33,808 bases of DNA from Pseudomonadota bacterium (lineage in GTDB: Bacteria > Myxococcota_A > UBA9042 > GCA-2863065): NCBI GenBank assembly GCA_947498315.1, contig CANMLD010000025.1:1-33808 (forward strand), given 5' to 3'. Shown piece after piece: positions 1 through 10,384 of the stretch. The position numbers and the translations under genes were made by a program. The notes under the pieces were generated by a model. It ran no database searches, had not been told where the DNA came from, and saw only the letters and a list, made by a program, of their open reading frames with translations. Position 1 is the first letter of the stretch. Every line of letters begins with the position of its first letter.

Positions 1-130
1 GGCCCTGCTGCTCATGGAATCTGTATCGGTTCGACGTTCTTGCTTCCCAGTTGCCCAGGTTGCTTGAATCGACTCACCGGAATTTTCTTTGGTTTCCGCA
101 CGAACTCTTGTTTCGTATACCTGCTATTCC

Positions 131-145
131 GTTTTCAGAGAGCGA
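131..145 (-). promoter_or_regulatory. boxA-like antitermination element of an rRNA leader
   Basis: Minus strand TCGCTCTCTGAAAACGGAATAGC resembles the TGCTCTTTGAAAAC... motif of rRNA leaders and spacers; lies about 130 nt downstream of the promoter above. Confidence 0.5.
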
Positions 146-275
146 TGAATTCGTGAGCCACCCTTTGGAGGATGAGCTCATCGAACCCGAGAGGACTCGG
201 TAGCCGTAACGGCTGCGTTGACTCTCGGCACCGGTAGAGCGCTCTGTGAGGAGCTTTCTCTCGGTGGGGAGCGGG

Positions 276-303
276 ACTCTACCGGAACCCGCTTCGTCGT
301 CAA
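276..303 (-). promoter_or_regulatory. Sigma-70-type promoter, probably of an rRNA operon running left out of the window
   Basis: Minus strand reads TTGACG (303-298), 16-nt spacer, TAGAGT (281-276), followed by a boxA-like leader; no convincing ORF between here and the window edge. Confidence 0.6.
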
Positions 304-503
304 GTGCCTTTTTCGGCTTTTTCCCCCGACCGGTGCTTTCTCGCTCCGGGGTGCGGCGTACCTCGTGAAAGGCTCGCTGCGGGGTCTCGCGTCCGGTGTC
401 CCGTCGGCGAGGTGGCGGGTTGTACGGTCCCTCGTCGGGCCTTGCAAGCCCTTTCTTTGAGAAAAGGTCGGCCCCCTTTCGCGAGCGCGTCACAAGGCCG
501 AGA

Positions 504-1418
504 TCACGCGCAAACCCGCAGTACCCCATGGAGCACGTCGAGGCGCTCTGGCTGCATCGTCACGATCTCGCCGTCGACCATGAGGTCGATGGCGCTGTCG
601 ATGTCGAACACGATGCGAGTGGCCTCCGAGGTGTAGACGGAGGGGCTCTCGACGTGCTTGCCGTCGAAGATCTTGGGGAAGGTGCGAAGGAGGCCGATGC
701 GGCCCATCTTGCCGACCTCGACGATGGCAACTTTTCCGTCGGAGACCGACGCATGGGGTGCCATCAGCATCTTCCCGCCCGTATAGCGGGAGTTGTTGAG
801 GCTTACGAAGAGACGTGGTTCGCGTTCCATGACGCCCCCTTCGACCGACATCGGGAAGGACTTGGGCTTCAACATGGCCGTGCGAGTGATCACGGCCATG
901 ACGTAGCCAACTTCTCCGAGCGCCTTGAAGCGGCGGTTCGTGAGCGCGCCGACGTCCGCCGTGAAGCCGTACGACAGGATGTTGATGTAGTAGATGGTCC
1001 CTTCGCGGCACGTAAGCTTGACGACGTCGCAGTCGCGCCGTGTTCCTTCGGCGAGAGCCTTCATCGAGTAGGCGGCACCTTCGGTCGTGAAGTCGCGCAG
1101 AAACGAGTTGCCAGTGCCGAGGGGCAAAAAGCCGAGGGTGGGCCGCTCGGCCTCGGGCGCTGTCGCAGCAGCCGGGAAGACCCCATTGACGATCTCGTAG
1201 CTGGTGCCGTCGCCGCCGACAGCGATGAAGTGACGACGCCCCTCGGCCCACGCCTGCCGGGCGATCTCCGTGCCCTCCCCTGCCCTCGATGTCAGGGCGA
1301 CATCGACGTTGAGGCCAGCAGCCTTCAACTGCGCCAGCGCCTCTGGGAAACGTTTGCCGCAGCGTCCGCCGCCCGCAGCGGGGTTGACGATGGCCAAGAA
1401 GCTCTCGTTTATGCTCAT
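504..1418 (-). CDS. Diacylglycerol/sphingosine kinase-like lipid kinase (YegS/LCB5 family)
   Basis: Motifs NPAAGGG, VGGDGTSYEIVNG and LPLGTGNS. ATG at 1418 overlaps the upstream stop (ATGA) and has AAGGAG upstream, so it is preferred over the ORF-track start at 1436. Confidence 0.85.
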   Translation of the reverse strand: MSINESFLAIVNPAAGGGRCGKRFPEALAQLKAAGLNVDVALTSRAGEGTEIARQAWAEGRRHFIAVGGDGTSYEIVNGVFPAAATAPEAERPTLGFLPLGTGNSFLRDFTTEGAAYSMKALAEGTRRDCDVVKLTCREGTIYYINILSYGFTADVGALTNRRFKALGEVGYVMAVITRTAMLKPKSFPMSVEGGVMEREPRLFVSLNNSRYTGGKMLMAPHASVSDGKVAIVEVGKMGRIGLLRTFPKIFDGKHVESPSVYTSEATRIVFDIDSAIDLMVDGEIVTMQPERLDVLHGVLRVCA

Positions 1419-3196
1419 TGGGGGAGCTCCTTCCAAATCGCCACCTTCTCATGGGCGGCGAGCTCGGCCTTCAGCGGGTCGCGCTTGACCTTCATCGAGG
1501 CCGTACGCGGGAACTCCCGAGACCAGGCGATGATCCCGGCGACCCGCTTGTAATCAGTCAGGCGTCGATTTCGCGCTCGGAGCTCGGCGATGACGGCATC
1601 GGTGAGCCCGAGCCCGACAGTCGACGACGCATCGTCGACTCTCCCACCGTCCTTCGGCCTCACCACGAGCACAAGGGACTCGCCCGTCATCTTCCCGGTC
1701 GGCCAGATGTAGCTCGATGCGTACGCGCAAATCTCTTCGACGTTCTTCACGCCGTCGAAGGCGGCTTCGATGTCCTCGGGGTAGACGTTCTTGCCGCCCT
1801 CCGTGACGATCATGTTCTTCGAGCGCCCGCACAGCTTGAGGTGGCCGCTCGCATCGAGCGTCCCAAGGTCGCCGGTCTTGAGCCACCCGTCTTGGATGGC
1901 ATCGGCCGTGAGCTCGGGCTCGTGAAGGTAGCCGGCCATGACCGTGGGGCCACGCACCCACACCTCTCCCACACCTTCCGGGTTGGAGTTGCGAAGTTGT
2001 ACCTCAGTGCCGCGGACGGGCTTGCCGACCGTATCACCGCGGAAGGGTTTGAGATCATTGACGGTGAGCACCGTGCCCGCCTCGGTTAAGCCATAACCGA
2101 TGACCACGGGGAGTCCGAGCCTATAGAAGAACTCGGCTGCGTCTCGGTCGACAAAGGCGCCGCCGCAGAACATCAGCTTCAGATGCCCGCCGAAGCCATC
2201 ATGGATGGGCTTCAAGAGCCTGCGAGAGAGCTCATGGCGAGGCTCCCGCTTCGTCGCGAGCTCGTTGACTCGCGTGAGGCCATCCACCATCGACCGTTGC
2301 CATGAAGGCAGCTCGTCGAGCTTCTCTTGAATGCGCTCCTTCAGCGCCTTCAAGATGAGTGGCACGAGGGCCATGTGCGTGATCTCGTAGCGCTTCATCG
2401 TGTCGACGATGTACTGCGGCCGCAGAGTGCGCTGGTGGACCACGTTGGCGCCCATGATGAATGGGACGATGAACCCGCACATGAAGTCGATGGCGTGGTT
2501 GGTAGGCAGGATCGAGAAGTATCTCTCTCCCTCCTCCATCGGGTACATCGACGCGAGGACTTCGGCCTGCGCCAGGTAGTTGCCGTGCGTGAGCTGGCAG
2601 CCCTTGGGCGTACCGCCGGTGCCGGAGCTGTAGACGATACTGGCGATGTCGCTCCGTCGCCGGGCGACGCTCGCAAAGGCCCGCTGGGCCGTCTGCTCCC
2701 AGCGTTCGACCGCGATCCCGGCGGGCCCGCTCAAGCTCTCGCCCTCGGGGGCCTCCGTCACGAGGACGCGCAAGTTATTAAAATCACTCAGATCCAGCTT
2801 GCGCCACGTGCTGTATTCCGTCACGAGAACGGCCGGGCGGCAATGCCGAAGCAGCGCGACCTGCTCTGGCGCCGTGAGCTTGTAGTCGAGCGGAACGATG
2901 GTCGCCCCTGCCCAGAAGGCGCCCGTGGCTGTTACGAGCCACTTCGCTTGGTTCGACATCAGGATTGCGACCCGGAAGGGCGCCTCTTCCTGCTCCCGCG
3001 CGGCCGGGAAGCCCACTGGCGCAGACGCGCAAAGCAGCGCCGTGACCCGTTGAGCGTCGGCGCGAAGGTCGCGGTAGGAGATGCGCTCCTTCTCCCGATT
3101 GCGATCGATCTCGATGAGCGCCGTAGCGCTCTTATACATGATGGTCGCGTCGTCGAGGGCCTCTCCGACGCTCGAGATGCGGGAGAGATCGATCAT
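1415..3196 (-). CDS. AMP-binding acyl-CoA/acyl-ACP synthetase
   Basis: P-loop YSSGTGGTPKG, YGLTEAG, KTGDLG, GRSKNMIVTEGGKNVYPEDIE; ATGA overlap with the ACP gene. Confidence 0.88.
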   Translation of the reverse strand: MIDLSRISSVGEALDDATIMYKSATALIEIDRNREKERISYRDLRADAQRVTALLCASAPVGFPAAREQEEAPFRVAILMSNQAKWLVTATGAFWAGATIVPLDYKLTAPEQVALLRHCRPAVLVTEYSTWRKLDLSDFNNLRVLVTEAPEGESLSGPAGIAVERWEQTAQRAFASVARRRSDIASIVYSSGTGGTPKGCQLTHGNYLAQAEVLASMYPMEEGERYFSILPTNHAIDFMCGFIVPFIMGANVVHQRTLRPQYIVDTMKRYEITHMALVPLILKALKERIQEKLDELPSWQRSMVDGLTRVNELATKREPRHELSRRLLKPIHDGFGGHLKLMFCGGAFVDRDAAEFFYRLGLPVVIGYGLTEAGTVLTVNDLKPFRGDTVGKPVRGTEVQLRNSNPEGVGEVWVRGPTVMAGYLHEPELTADAIQDGWLKTGDLGTLDASGHLKLCGRSKNMIVTEGGKNVYPEDIEAAFDGVKNVEEICAYASSYIWPTGKMTGESLVLVVRPKDGGRVDDASSTVGLGLTDAVIAELRARNRRLTDYKRVAGIIAWSREFPRTASMKVKRDPLKAELAAHEKVAIWKELPQ

Positions 3197-3423
3197 CGGC
3201 GGGTATCGATGACGGCGGCGAGGGCGGCGAAGGTGACGACACCCTGCAGTTCGTAGTCCGGGATCTCGACGTCGAACTTGTCCTCGACGTCCGACAAGAG
3301 GTCGAGCGCCTTGAGACTGTCGATACCAAGCTTCGCGAAGAAGTCGTCTTCAGCGCGAAGCGTGGCGGCGTCGACCTTGAAGCGCTTGGCGGCGAGCTGC
3401 ATCAGCGTGTTTACGGTTTCCAC
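3193..3423 (-). CDS. Acyl carrier protein
   Basis: 76 aa with phosphopantetheine site LGIDSLKALDLL; sits between acyl-activating genes. Confidence 0.88.
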   Translation of the reverse strand: METVNTLMQLAAKRFKVDAATLRAEDDFFAKLGIDSLKALDLLSDVEDKFDVEIPDYELQGVVTFAALAAVIDTRR

Positions 3424-3461
3424 GGGGTCTACTCCTCGGTGGCTTGGGTCGGGACCTTGAG

Positions 3462-4283
3462 TCAGCTCGGCAAGTAGGGTCGTACGTCCGTGCTCTCGAC
3501 GAAACGGCGCAGCCCTTCGGTGACGGCGTCATTATGAAACAGGCGCAAGAAGATCGCCTTCTCGGCCGCGAGCTCTTCGATTGGGAGCGGCTTCATGAAG
3601 GCTTTGCACGACACACGCGCGTCCCGATCGTACTTCGACTGTTGAGCCGTGAGGGCCTTGGCAGCACGCACGCCCTCCCCTTCCGGGACGACCTGGCTCA
3701 CTAGCCCTACCTCTTGCGCCTTGTTGGCGTTGAAGGTGCGACCCGTGATGAGCAGATCGCGAACCACGGCGTTTCCGACGTCTCGACGTAGCCGGGGGAT
3801 CCCGCCGAAGCCGGGGATGATACCGAGGCGCAGCTCGGGGAACGCGAAGCGGGCGTTCTTCTCGGCGATGAGGATGTCGCAGGTGAGCGCGAGCTCGAAG
3901 CCACCGCCGAAGCACACGCGGTGAACGACGCCCACCGTCGTCAAAGGCAGCATGTCGATGCGATCCATGACGGCATGGATTCGGTCGAGCCACGCCGCGA
4001 GACGCTCATGGTGGGTCGCGTCTTTACCTGCGGCGATGGCCGTATAGAGCTCGCGCAGGTTGGCACCCGCACAGAAGCCAGCCTCGAGGCCGCTTCGGAT
4101 GATGAGGCTATGGCCAACGGACGTATCGATTCGGTCGAGGGCCCCTTCGAGCGCGTCAAGCATCGTCGTGCCAATCTCGTTGCACGGCGGCGCATGAAGC
4201 AGGAGCTCGTAGCTGCCGCCTTCGAGGGAGAGCGTGAGCGACGACGTCTGAAAGACCGGCGCTGCGAACGGTTCAGCCTGCAT
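3462..4283 (-). CDS. Enoyl-CoA hydratase/isomerase (crotonase) family protein
   Basis: GFCAGANLREL, FGGGFELALTCDILIAEKNARFAFPELRLGIIPGFGG. Confidence 0.88.
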   Translation of the reverse strand: MQAEPFAAPVFQTSSLTLSLEGGSYELLLHAPPCNEIGTTMLDALEGALDRIDTSVGHSLIIRSGLEAGFCAGANLRELYTAIAAGKDATHHERLAAWLDRIHAVMDRIDMLPLTTVGVVHRVCFGGGFELALTCDILIAEKNARFAFPELRLGIIPGFGGIPRLRRDVGNAVVRDLLITGRTFNANKAQEVGLVSQVVPEGEGVRAAKALTAQQSKYDRDARVSCKAFMKPLPIEELAAEKAIFLRLFHNDAVTEGLRRFVESTDVRPYLPS

Positions 4284-5937
4284 ACAGCGCCTCGATGTCC
4301 GCTCTGAAGTGCAACTCGATGGCCCGCCGCTTGAGCTTGGCGTTGGCGGTCAACAGGCCGGCCTCGGGGGTGAGTGTCTCTTTGAAGAGTTTGAACTTCT
4401 TGAGCTTTTTGTAGTGAGGTAGCGAAGCGTTGACCGCGTCGATGGCAGCACGGACCTCGGGCTCGGTCACGGGTCCGGTGACTAGCACCGTCAGGTAGGC
4501 GCGACCATGGCCGATGACGACAGCGTGTTCGATGGTCGGCAGTTCATCTCGCAGCTTCTCTTCGATCGGCTCGGGCGCGATCCAGTGGCCAGACTCGGGC
4601 TTCATGAGGTTCTTCACGCGGCCAACCACGCGGAGGTTGCCCTTGGGATCGATCTCCGCTTGGTCACCTGAGTAGAACCAGCCGCCCTTGATGACCTCGG
4701 CGGTCGCGTCGGGCTTGCCCCAGTAACCTTTGAAGATGTGGGGCCCGCGCGTGAGCAGCTCGTCGCCGTCACCGAGCTTCATCTCGACGCCGGCGATGGC
4801 ATGGCCGACCTTTCCGGCGTCGATGCCACCGGGGATGTCCATGGTCACGATGGCCGTCGTCTCCGTTAGGCCGTAGACCTGAAAGACGGGGATACCGATG
4901 AGCTCGAACCAGTGCTGCGTCTCAGGCGACAGGGGGGCTGAGCCGCAGACCAAGAAGTCGAGGCGAGAGCCGATCGTCTCCTTGATCTTCGGGAACACGA
5001 ACTTCTGGGCAGCTGCCAGCGCGATCTTGTCGAGGGCACCGCCTTTGCCCGCCCGGATCGAAGCGTCGGCGGCGAGGCCCTTCTCGTAGAGGGTACGGCC
5101 AATGCCGCCGCGCTCTGCCAGCACTTTACCGACGCCTGCCCGAATACGTTCGAGGACAGCCGGCACGTTCAGGTAGTAGCTCGGGTTGGCAGCCTTGATC
5201 TCGTCGACGAGGCGCGTCAGATCGGTGGAGATGAGCAGTCCGTTGCCCCGCCGAAGCTGTGTCCACAGCATGATGCGCGAGCCCGCGAAGCAGAAAGGCA
5301 GAAAGTGAAAGACGAAGTCCCGTTCCGGTCCCTTGACGATGCGGCCGAGGGCGGTCTCGGTCGTCGGGAGCATGAAGTCCACGTTGGCGTACGAGAGCTC
5401 GACGCCCTTCGGCACGCCGGTCGAACCGGAGGTGTAGATGATGGTGACGGTCGCGTCGGGCAGCAGATGTACCGGCGCTGAGGCCGACTTCTCGTGCGAG
5501 AAGACCGCGTCATAGAGTGCGTGTTTGCACGCACGCGCAGCGTCGCCATACCAAGCGGCCTGAAGCGCTGAGAGAAGCGCAGCGTCTGCGACTGCCACGG
5601 CCGCCGGGGTGCAGTCGTCCGCCATGACCGCGAGCTCACTGGCAGCTTGCCGTGAGTAGAGCGGCACGACGATGGCCCCTTCTGCAATGATGGCGAGGTC
5701 GAGCGCGACCCACTTCGCGCTGTTCGGTCCAAGCAACGCGACGCGATCGCCCGACCGTATCCCGATGTGAGTGAGCCAGGATCGTGCTCGCGCGACTAGC
5801 TCGGCGAGCTCGCCGTTCGTCACCGGTCGCTGCTCGAGCGCAGAACCCGGGCCGCCTGTGGGGACGATCTCGGTGAGCGACGCCTTGTGCGGCGCACGGG
5901 CCAGGTTTTCGAGGATGGTGCTGACGAACGAGCTCAC
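4273..5937 (-). CDS. Long-chain acyl-CoA synthetase (AMP-binding)
   Basis: YTSGSTGVPKG, VYGLTETT, YSGDQAEID, GRVKNLMKPESGHWIAPEPIE; GTGA overlap with the preceding gene. Confidence 0.9.
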   Translation of the reverse strand: MSSFVSTILENLARAPHKASLTEIVPTGGPGSALEQRPVTNGELAELVARARSWLTHIGIRSGDRVALLGPNSAKWVALDLAIIAEGAIVVPLYSRQAASELAVMADDCTPAAVAVADAALLSALQAAWYGDAARACKHALYDAVFSHEKSASAPVHLLPDATVTIIYTSGSTGVPKGVELSYANVDFMLPTTETALGRIVKGPERDFVFHFLPFCFAGSRIMLWTQLRRGNGLLISTDLTRLVDEIKAANPSYYLNVPAVLERIRAGVGKVLAERGGIGRTLYEKGLAADASIRAGKGGALDKIALAAAQKFVFPKIKETIGSRLDFLVCGSAPLSPETQHWFELIGIPVFQVYGLTETTAIVTMDIPGGIDAGKVGHAIAGVEMKLGDGDELLTRGPHIFKGYWGKPDATAEVIKGGWFYSGDQAEIDPKGNLRVVGRVKNLMKPESGHWIAPEPIEEKLRDELPTIEHAVVIGHGRAYLTVLVTGPVTEPEVRAAIDAVNASLPHYKKLKKFKLFKETLTPEAGLLTANAKLKRRAIELHFRADIEALYAG

Positions 5938-7415
5938 GCGGCGCCTCCGGAGTGGGCCCCGCTCATGATCGCCTCAACCGCTGGCGGCAGCGACGGCAAG
6001 TGGGCCCAGGGGGTGCGCGGCAGCTCCTTTCGTGGGAACTCCGGGTAGACGCGACAGACCTCGTCCATGAAGTCGATGCCCATGTGGCCCATGAGCTCGA
6101 GCTGACGCGGCACGGAGCGCTTGATTCCCTCGAGGACCCAATCACGATCGTCATCGAGGCGACGCATCATCGTTAGGACCTTGGCATCGAGCTGATCTTC
6201 ATCGACTTCGAGGAAGAGCTCGGGTTGGCCGCGGTCGTTCATGAGGTTGCGGATGCGCTCGTCCATCGTGACACCGCCTGACGACACGAGCCCGGGCATC
6301 GACGTCACGACAGCGTGGAAGCGCGAGCTGACCATGGTCGAGCAGTTTCGGAGCACACTGACCATCTCGTACATGCGGTGTTCGTCCGAGATGAAGAGCG
6401 CCGCGCCCTTCGGGAGCAGCTTGACGACGTCTTCGCACGCGCCACGGTCGAGCTTCTCCATGCCGACCATGATGGGGAAGAAGTCGCGCTCCTGACAGAA
6501 CGCATGAGTCGCCTGAGCGAGCGCCGCGATGTAGGTCTCGTACTTCTTGTCGTTCTCGGCGGTCTTCGTGTGGAAGTAGATGCTCTTGTAATGCTCCTTC
6601 TTGTACTCGCCGAGGAAGGTGCGCGCGATGGCCTTGCCAACATCCGGCGTCACGGGCCACCAGAAGGGGTTTATGGGGCACACCGCCATGACCTTCTTCT
6701 TCCCATCCCAGCCGGCCTTCCGGAGCAGGTCGGCGCCGACCTCGAGCGGGGCGGGCTCGAAGGTCCAGGCCGAGTCCGCGCCAGCGGTCGTGCGGATACC
6801 GAGCTCGCCGAGCACTTGGCGCGAGGGCTCGTTGCGGCAGATGACCAGCGAGTGCTTGTTGTACTTTCGAACGAAATCCCGAAGATTCTCAGTCATGTAG
6901 CCGGCTTCGGCCCCGTAGCCGACCGAGATCTTGTTCTCGGCGGCTGCCATGCCGACGGCACCCGCCATCATGCAGGTGAGCGCGCTCGCGAACTTCGACT
7001 TGTACATACTGCCTTCACAGGCCACGACGCCGTGGTGCTGTGGACATTCGTCGAAGAGAAACTTCGGGAACACCTGCGGGAGCGTGATCTGGCGAACCGT
7101 GCGGAAGTAACCCTTCGAGAGCTCCCGGTCGGTGGTCACGATCGACATCTCGAGGTTGTCGTCGCCGATGACGTGCCTGAACTGCCGAATCATCTCCTCG
7201 ACGCGGACGTCGGCGCCGGTGTTGCGTGTCCCGACATAGCCTGCGAGGAGGAGCTTCAGGGCCTTACCGGGCTTCCAGCGCTCCTTGTCGAGACCGAGGG
7301 CGTAACGCATGGAACAGGCTTCGATGAAGCCGGCCATCGTCTGCTGAAGAAGGACGTCCGGGTCGACGGACTTTTGCAGCGACTTCCAGATGGGGTTCTC
7401 GGCGAAAGTGCTCAT
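5934..7415 (-). CDS. Polysaccharide pyruvyl transferase-like protein
   Basis: Opens the core with LLLAGYVGTRNTGADVRVEEMIRQF and ends with SSRFHAVVTSMPGLVSSGGVTMDERI, typical of the pyruvyl transferase superfamily; family call from motif memory only. Confidence 0.65.
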   Translation of the reverse strand: MSTFAENPIWKSLQKSVDPDVLLQQTMAGFIEACSMRYALGLDKERWKPGKALKLLLAGYVGTRNTGADVRVEEMIRQFRHVIGDDNLEMSIVTTDRELSKGYFRTVRQITLPQVFPKFLFDECPQHHGVVACEGSMYKSKFASALTCMMAGAVGMAAAENKISVGYGAEAGYMTENLRDFVRKYNKHSLVICRNEPSRQVLGELGIRTTAGADSAWTFEPAPLEVGADLLRKAGWDGKKKVMAVCPINPFWWPVTPDVGKAIARTFLGEYKKEHYKSIYFHTKTAENDKKYETYIAALAQATHAFCQERDFFPIMVGMEKLDRGACEDVVKLLPKGAALFISDEHRMYEMVSVLRNCSTMVSSRFHAVVTSMPGLVSSGGVTMDERIRNLMNDRGQPELFLEVDEDQLDAKVLTMMRRLDDDRDWVLEGIKRSVPRQLELMGHMGIDFMDEVCRVYPEFPRKELPRTPWAHLPSLPPAVEAIMSGAHSGGAA

Positions 7416-7416
7416 G

Positions 7417-8565
<1,149 letters not shown>

Positions 8566-8629
8566 GATGATGACTCCGAGATGAGGGAGGGTGGGAACGG
8601 GACAGGCACCGGCGTGCCGGCGCCAGCGA

Positions 8630-10384
8630 TCAGCGGGCGACCGCGAGCCGAATCGGGCTCTCGCCCGTGGCCTTTACCGGGGCTGGCGTGGACGAGGTGA
8701 CCACGTGCAGCTTGCCGGTGAGCATCTTGAAGGGAACGGCTGGCGTATACTTCTCGATGTCTTTGCCCTCGAACTGCGGGAAGGACCACTTGCGGAGACC
8801 GGGGACCTGAATGTCCTTCCAGTAGTTGCGCCAGTGGATCTGCGACACGTCGAATGCGAGGTCGGGCTCGACGACGTGATGGCGTACGAGATTTCGACCT
8901 GTGAAGATCCAATGGTTGTCGTGGATGAACGGCTGGAACAGATCGCACATCCGCTGGATGCCGCGAAGCTGCTTGTCGGCGTCGATCACCGTCTTTTGGG
9001 CGTTCTCGGCGGCCTTCTTGGCTGGCTTTGGCAAGACGTCCGCGGCGCGTCCGAAGAGCTTGCCCACGCTCTGAGCGGTCTTGCGGATGTTGCCCATCGA
9101 GAAGACGTAGTCCGGCTTCACGGTCTTGCCGTCCCAACGGGACAGCAGGGCACGCTCGATGAGGCTCTCTCCGTTCTCACGGTAGTGCTGCCGGTGCGAG
9201 AGCACGGTTAGCTCGACGGCGCGGTCGACTGTGAACAGGTGCAGATCGGACGTGCCGCACTGATAGACCTGGGGCTGAACGCCGAGCATCGTCTCGGCCG
9301 CCGCGACGATGATGCCTTTGCAGACGAGGTCGACCGGGATAGCGTCGAAGGGGTTCTTCGCGCGAGCCGGGACGCCGCGGAACCATGTCCCGAGCAGATA
9401 GACGAGCGGTCCTGCGGTGTTGAAGCCCTCGTTCCACCCTGGGAAGGGGAACTCGAGGGCGCTCTCGACGATGGCCGGGCGGAGGATCGAGAAGCGAACT
9501 CCGGTCTCCTTGGCGCGACGCGCCATGAGCTGCTCGGAGAGCGACTTGGACCAGGTGTAGGTGTTCGGCCAGCCGAGCTCGGCCGCACGGGACGAGCCGA
9601 GCTTCTCCATCGCCTTTCGGACGACGCGCTCACGCTCCTGCTTCTCCACGTTCTTGCGGACGGCGGCGCTGTTCTTGTCGAGGCCGCGTTCGGCGATCTT
9701 AATGTCGACGGACTCCGCGAGCGCCTTCTCGAAGGCGTCGCCAGAGTGCTCGGCGAGGACCTCGTCTGCCTTCGCGCGCATCTCGGCCACCTCGACCGCC
9801 GGGTCGATGGGCAGGCCCTTCGGGGTGTAACCGTCGACGACTTCTTCCGCGATGCGTCCCGAGCGGTTGCCGGCGACGTAGCACGTCGAGATGTGAACGA
9901 GCGAGGCCTTGTCACAGGCTGCAACGAAGTCGATGGCGTTCACGGCGCCGTCGATGTTGGTGTTCATGGCGTCGCGGACGTCGGGGTCGAAGTCGACGAG
10001 GCCGGCGCAGTTCACGACGATGTCGACCTCGCGGTGGAGACGGACCGCGATGTCCGAAGCGATCCCGAAGCCGGTCTTGCCGATGTCCCCGTCGACGACT
10101 TCGACGCGCTCCGAGATGTAGCGCGAGAGGTCAGCCCCAAAGCGCTCGTGGAGCGGCTTGAATACCGGCGACTCGTTCACGATCTTCTCGAAGCGGTGGG
10201 ATGCGGGTCGCAGGCCCTTCTTCCGCAGAAGAACGACGAACTTCCCGACCTCTGGCAGCTTGTCGAGCGCCATGGCCAGCCAGACCTTGCCGAGGAAGCC
10301 CGAGGTACCGGTGATGAGGACGGTCTTGCCCCGGAAGGAATCCCGAATCGAGATGCTCGAGGTCGCGGCAGTCAGCTTCTTCAT
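8630..10384 (-). CDS. Fatty acyl-CoA reductase (FAR/male-sterility-type SDR)
   Basis: VLITGTSGFLGKVWLAMALDKLPEVGKFVVLLRKKG, NCAGLVDFDPDVRDAMNTNIDGA, TYTWSKSLSEQL, RFSILRPAIVESAL. ATG at 10384 overlaps the HAD stop (ATGA); the upstream N-terminal extension in the ORF track is rejected. Confidence 0.85.
   Translation of the reverse strand: MKKLTAATSSISIRDSFRGKTVLITGTSGFLGKVWLAMALDKLPEVGKFVVLLRKKGLRPASHRFEKIVNESPVFKPLHERFGADLSRYISERVEVVDGDIGKTGFGIASDIAVRLHREVDIVVNCAGLVDFDPDVRDAMNTNIDGAVNAIDFVAACDKASLVHISTCYVAGNRSGRIAEEVVDGYTPKGLPIDPAVEVAEMRAKADEVLAEHSGDAFEKALAESVDIKIAERGLDKNSAAVRKNVEKQERERVVRKAMEKLGSSRAAELGWPNTYTWSKSLSEQLMARRAKETGVRFSILRPAIVESALEFPFPGWNEGFNTAGPLVYLLGTWFRGVPARAKNPFDAIPVDLVCKGIIVAAAETMLGVQPQVYQCGTSDLHLFTVDRAVELTVLSHRQHYRENGESLIERALLSRWDGKTVKPDYVFSMGNIRKTAQSVGKLFGRAADVLPKPAKKAAENAQKTVIDADKQLRGIQRMCDLFQPFIHDNHWIFTGRNLVRHHVVEPDLAFDVSQIHWRNYWKDIQVPGLRKWSFPQFEGKDIEKYTPAVPFKMLTGKLHVVTSSTPAPVKATGESPIRLAVAR

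Noticed and set aside
396-1553. Long plus-strand ORF (385 aa) opposite the lipid-kinase gene, and similar long plus-strand ORFs at 2327-3256, 6315-7478, 8020-8700 and 9239-10579
   Set aside because: They mirror well-supported minus-strand genes in high-GC DNA and have biased, non-domain-like composition; antisense artefacts.
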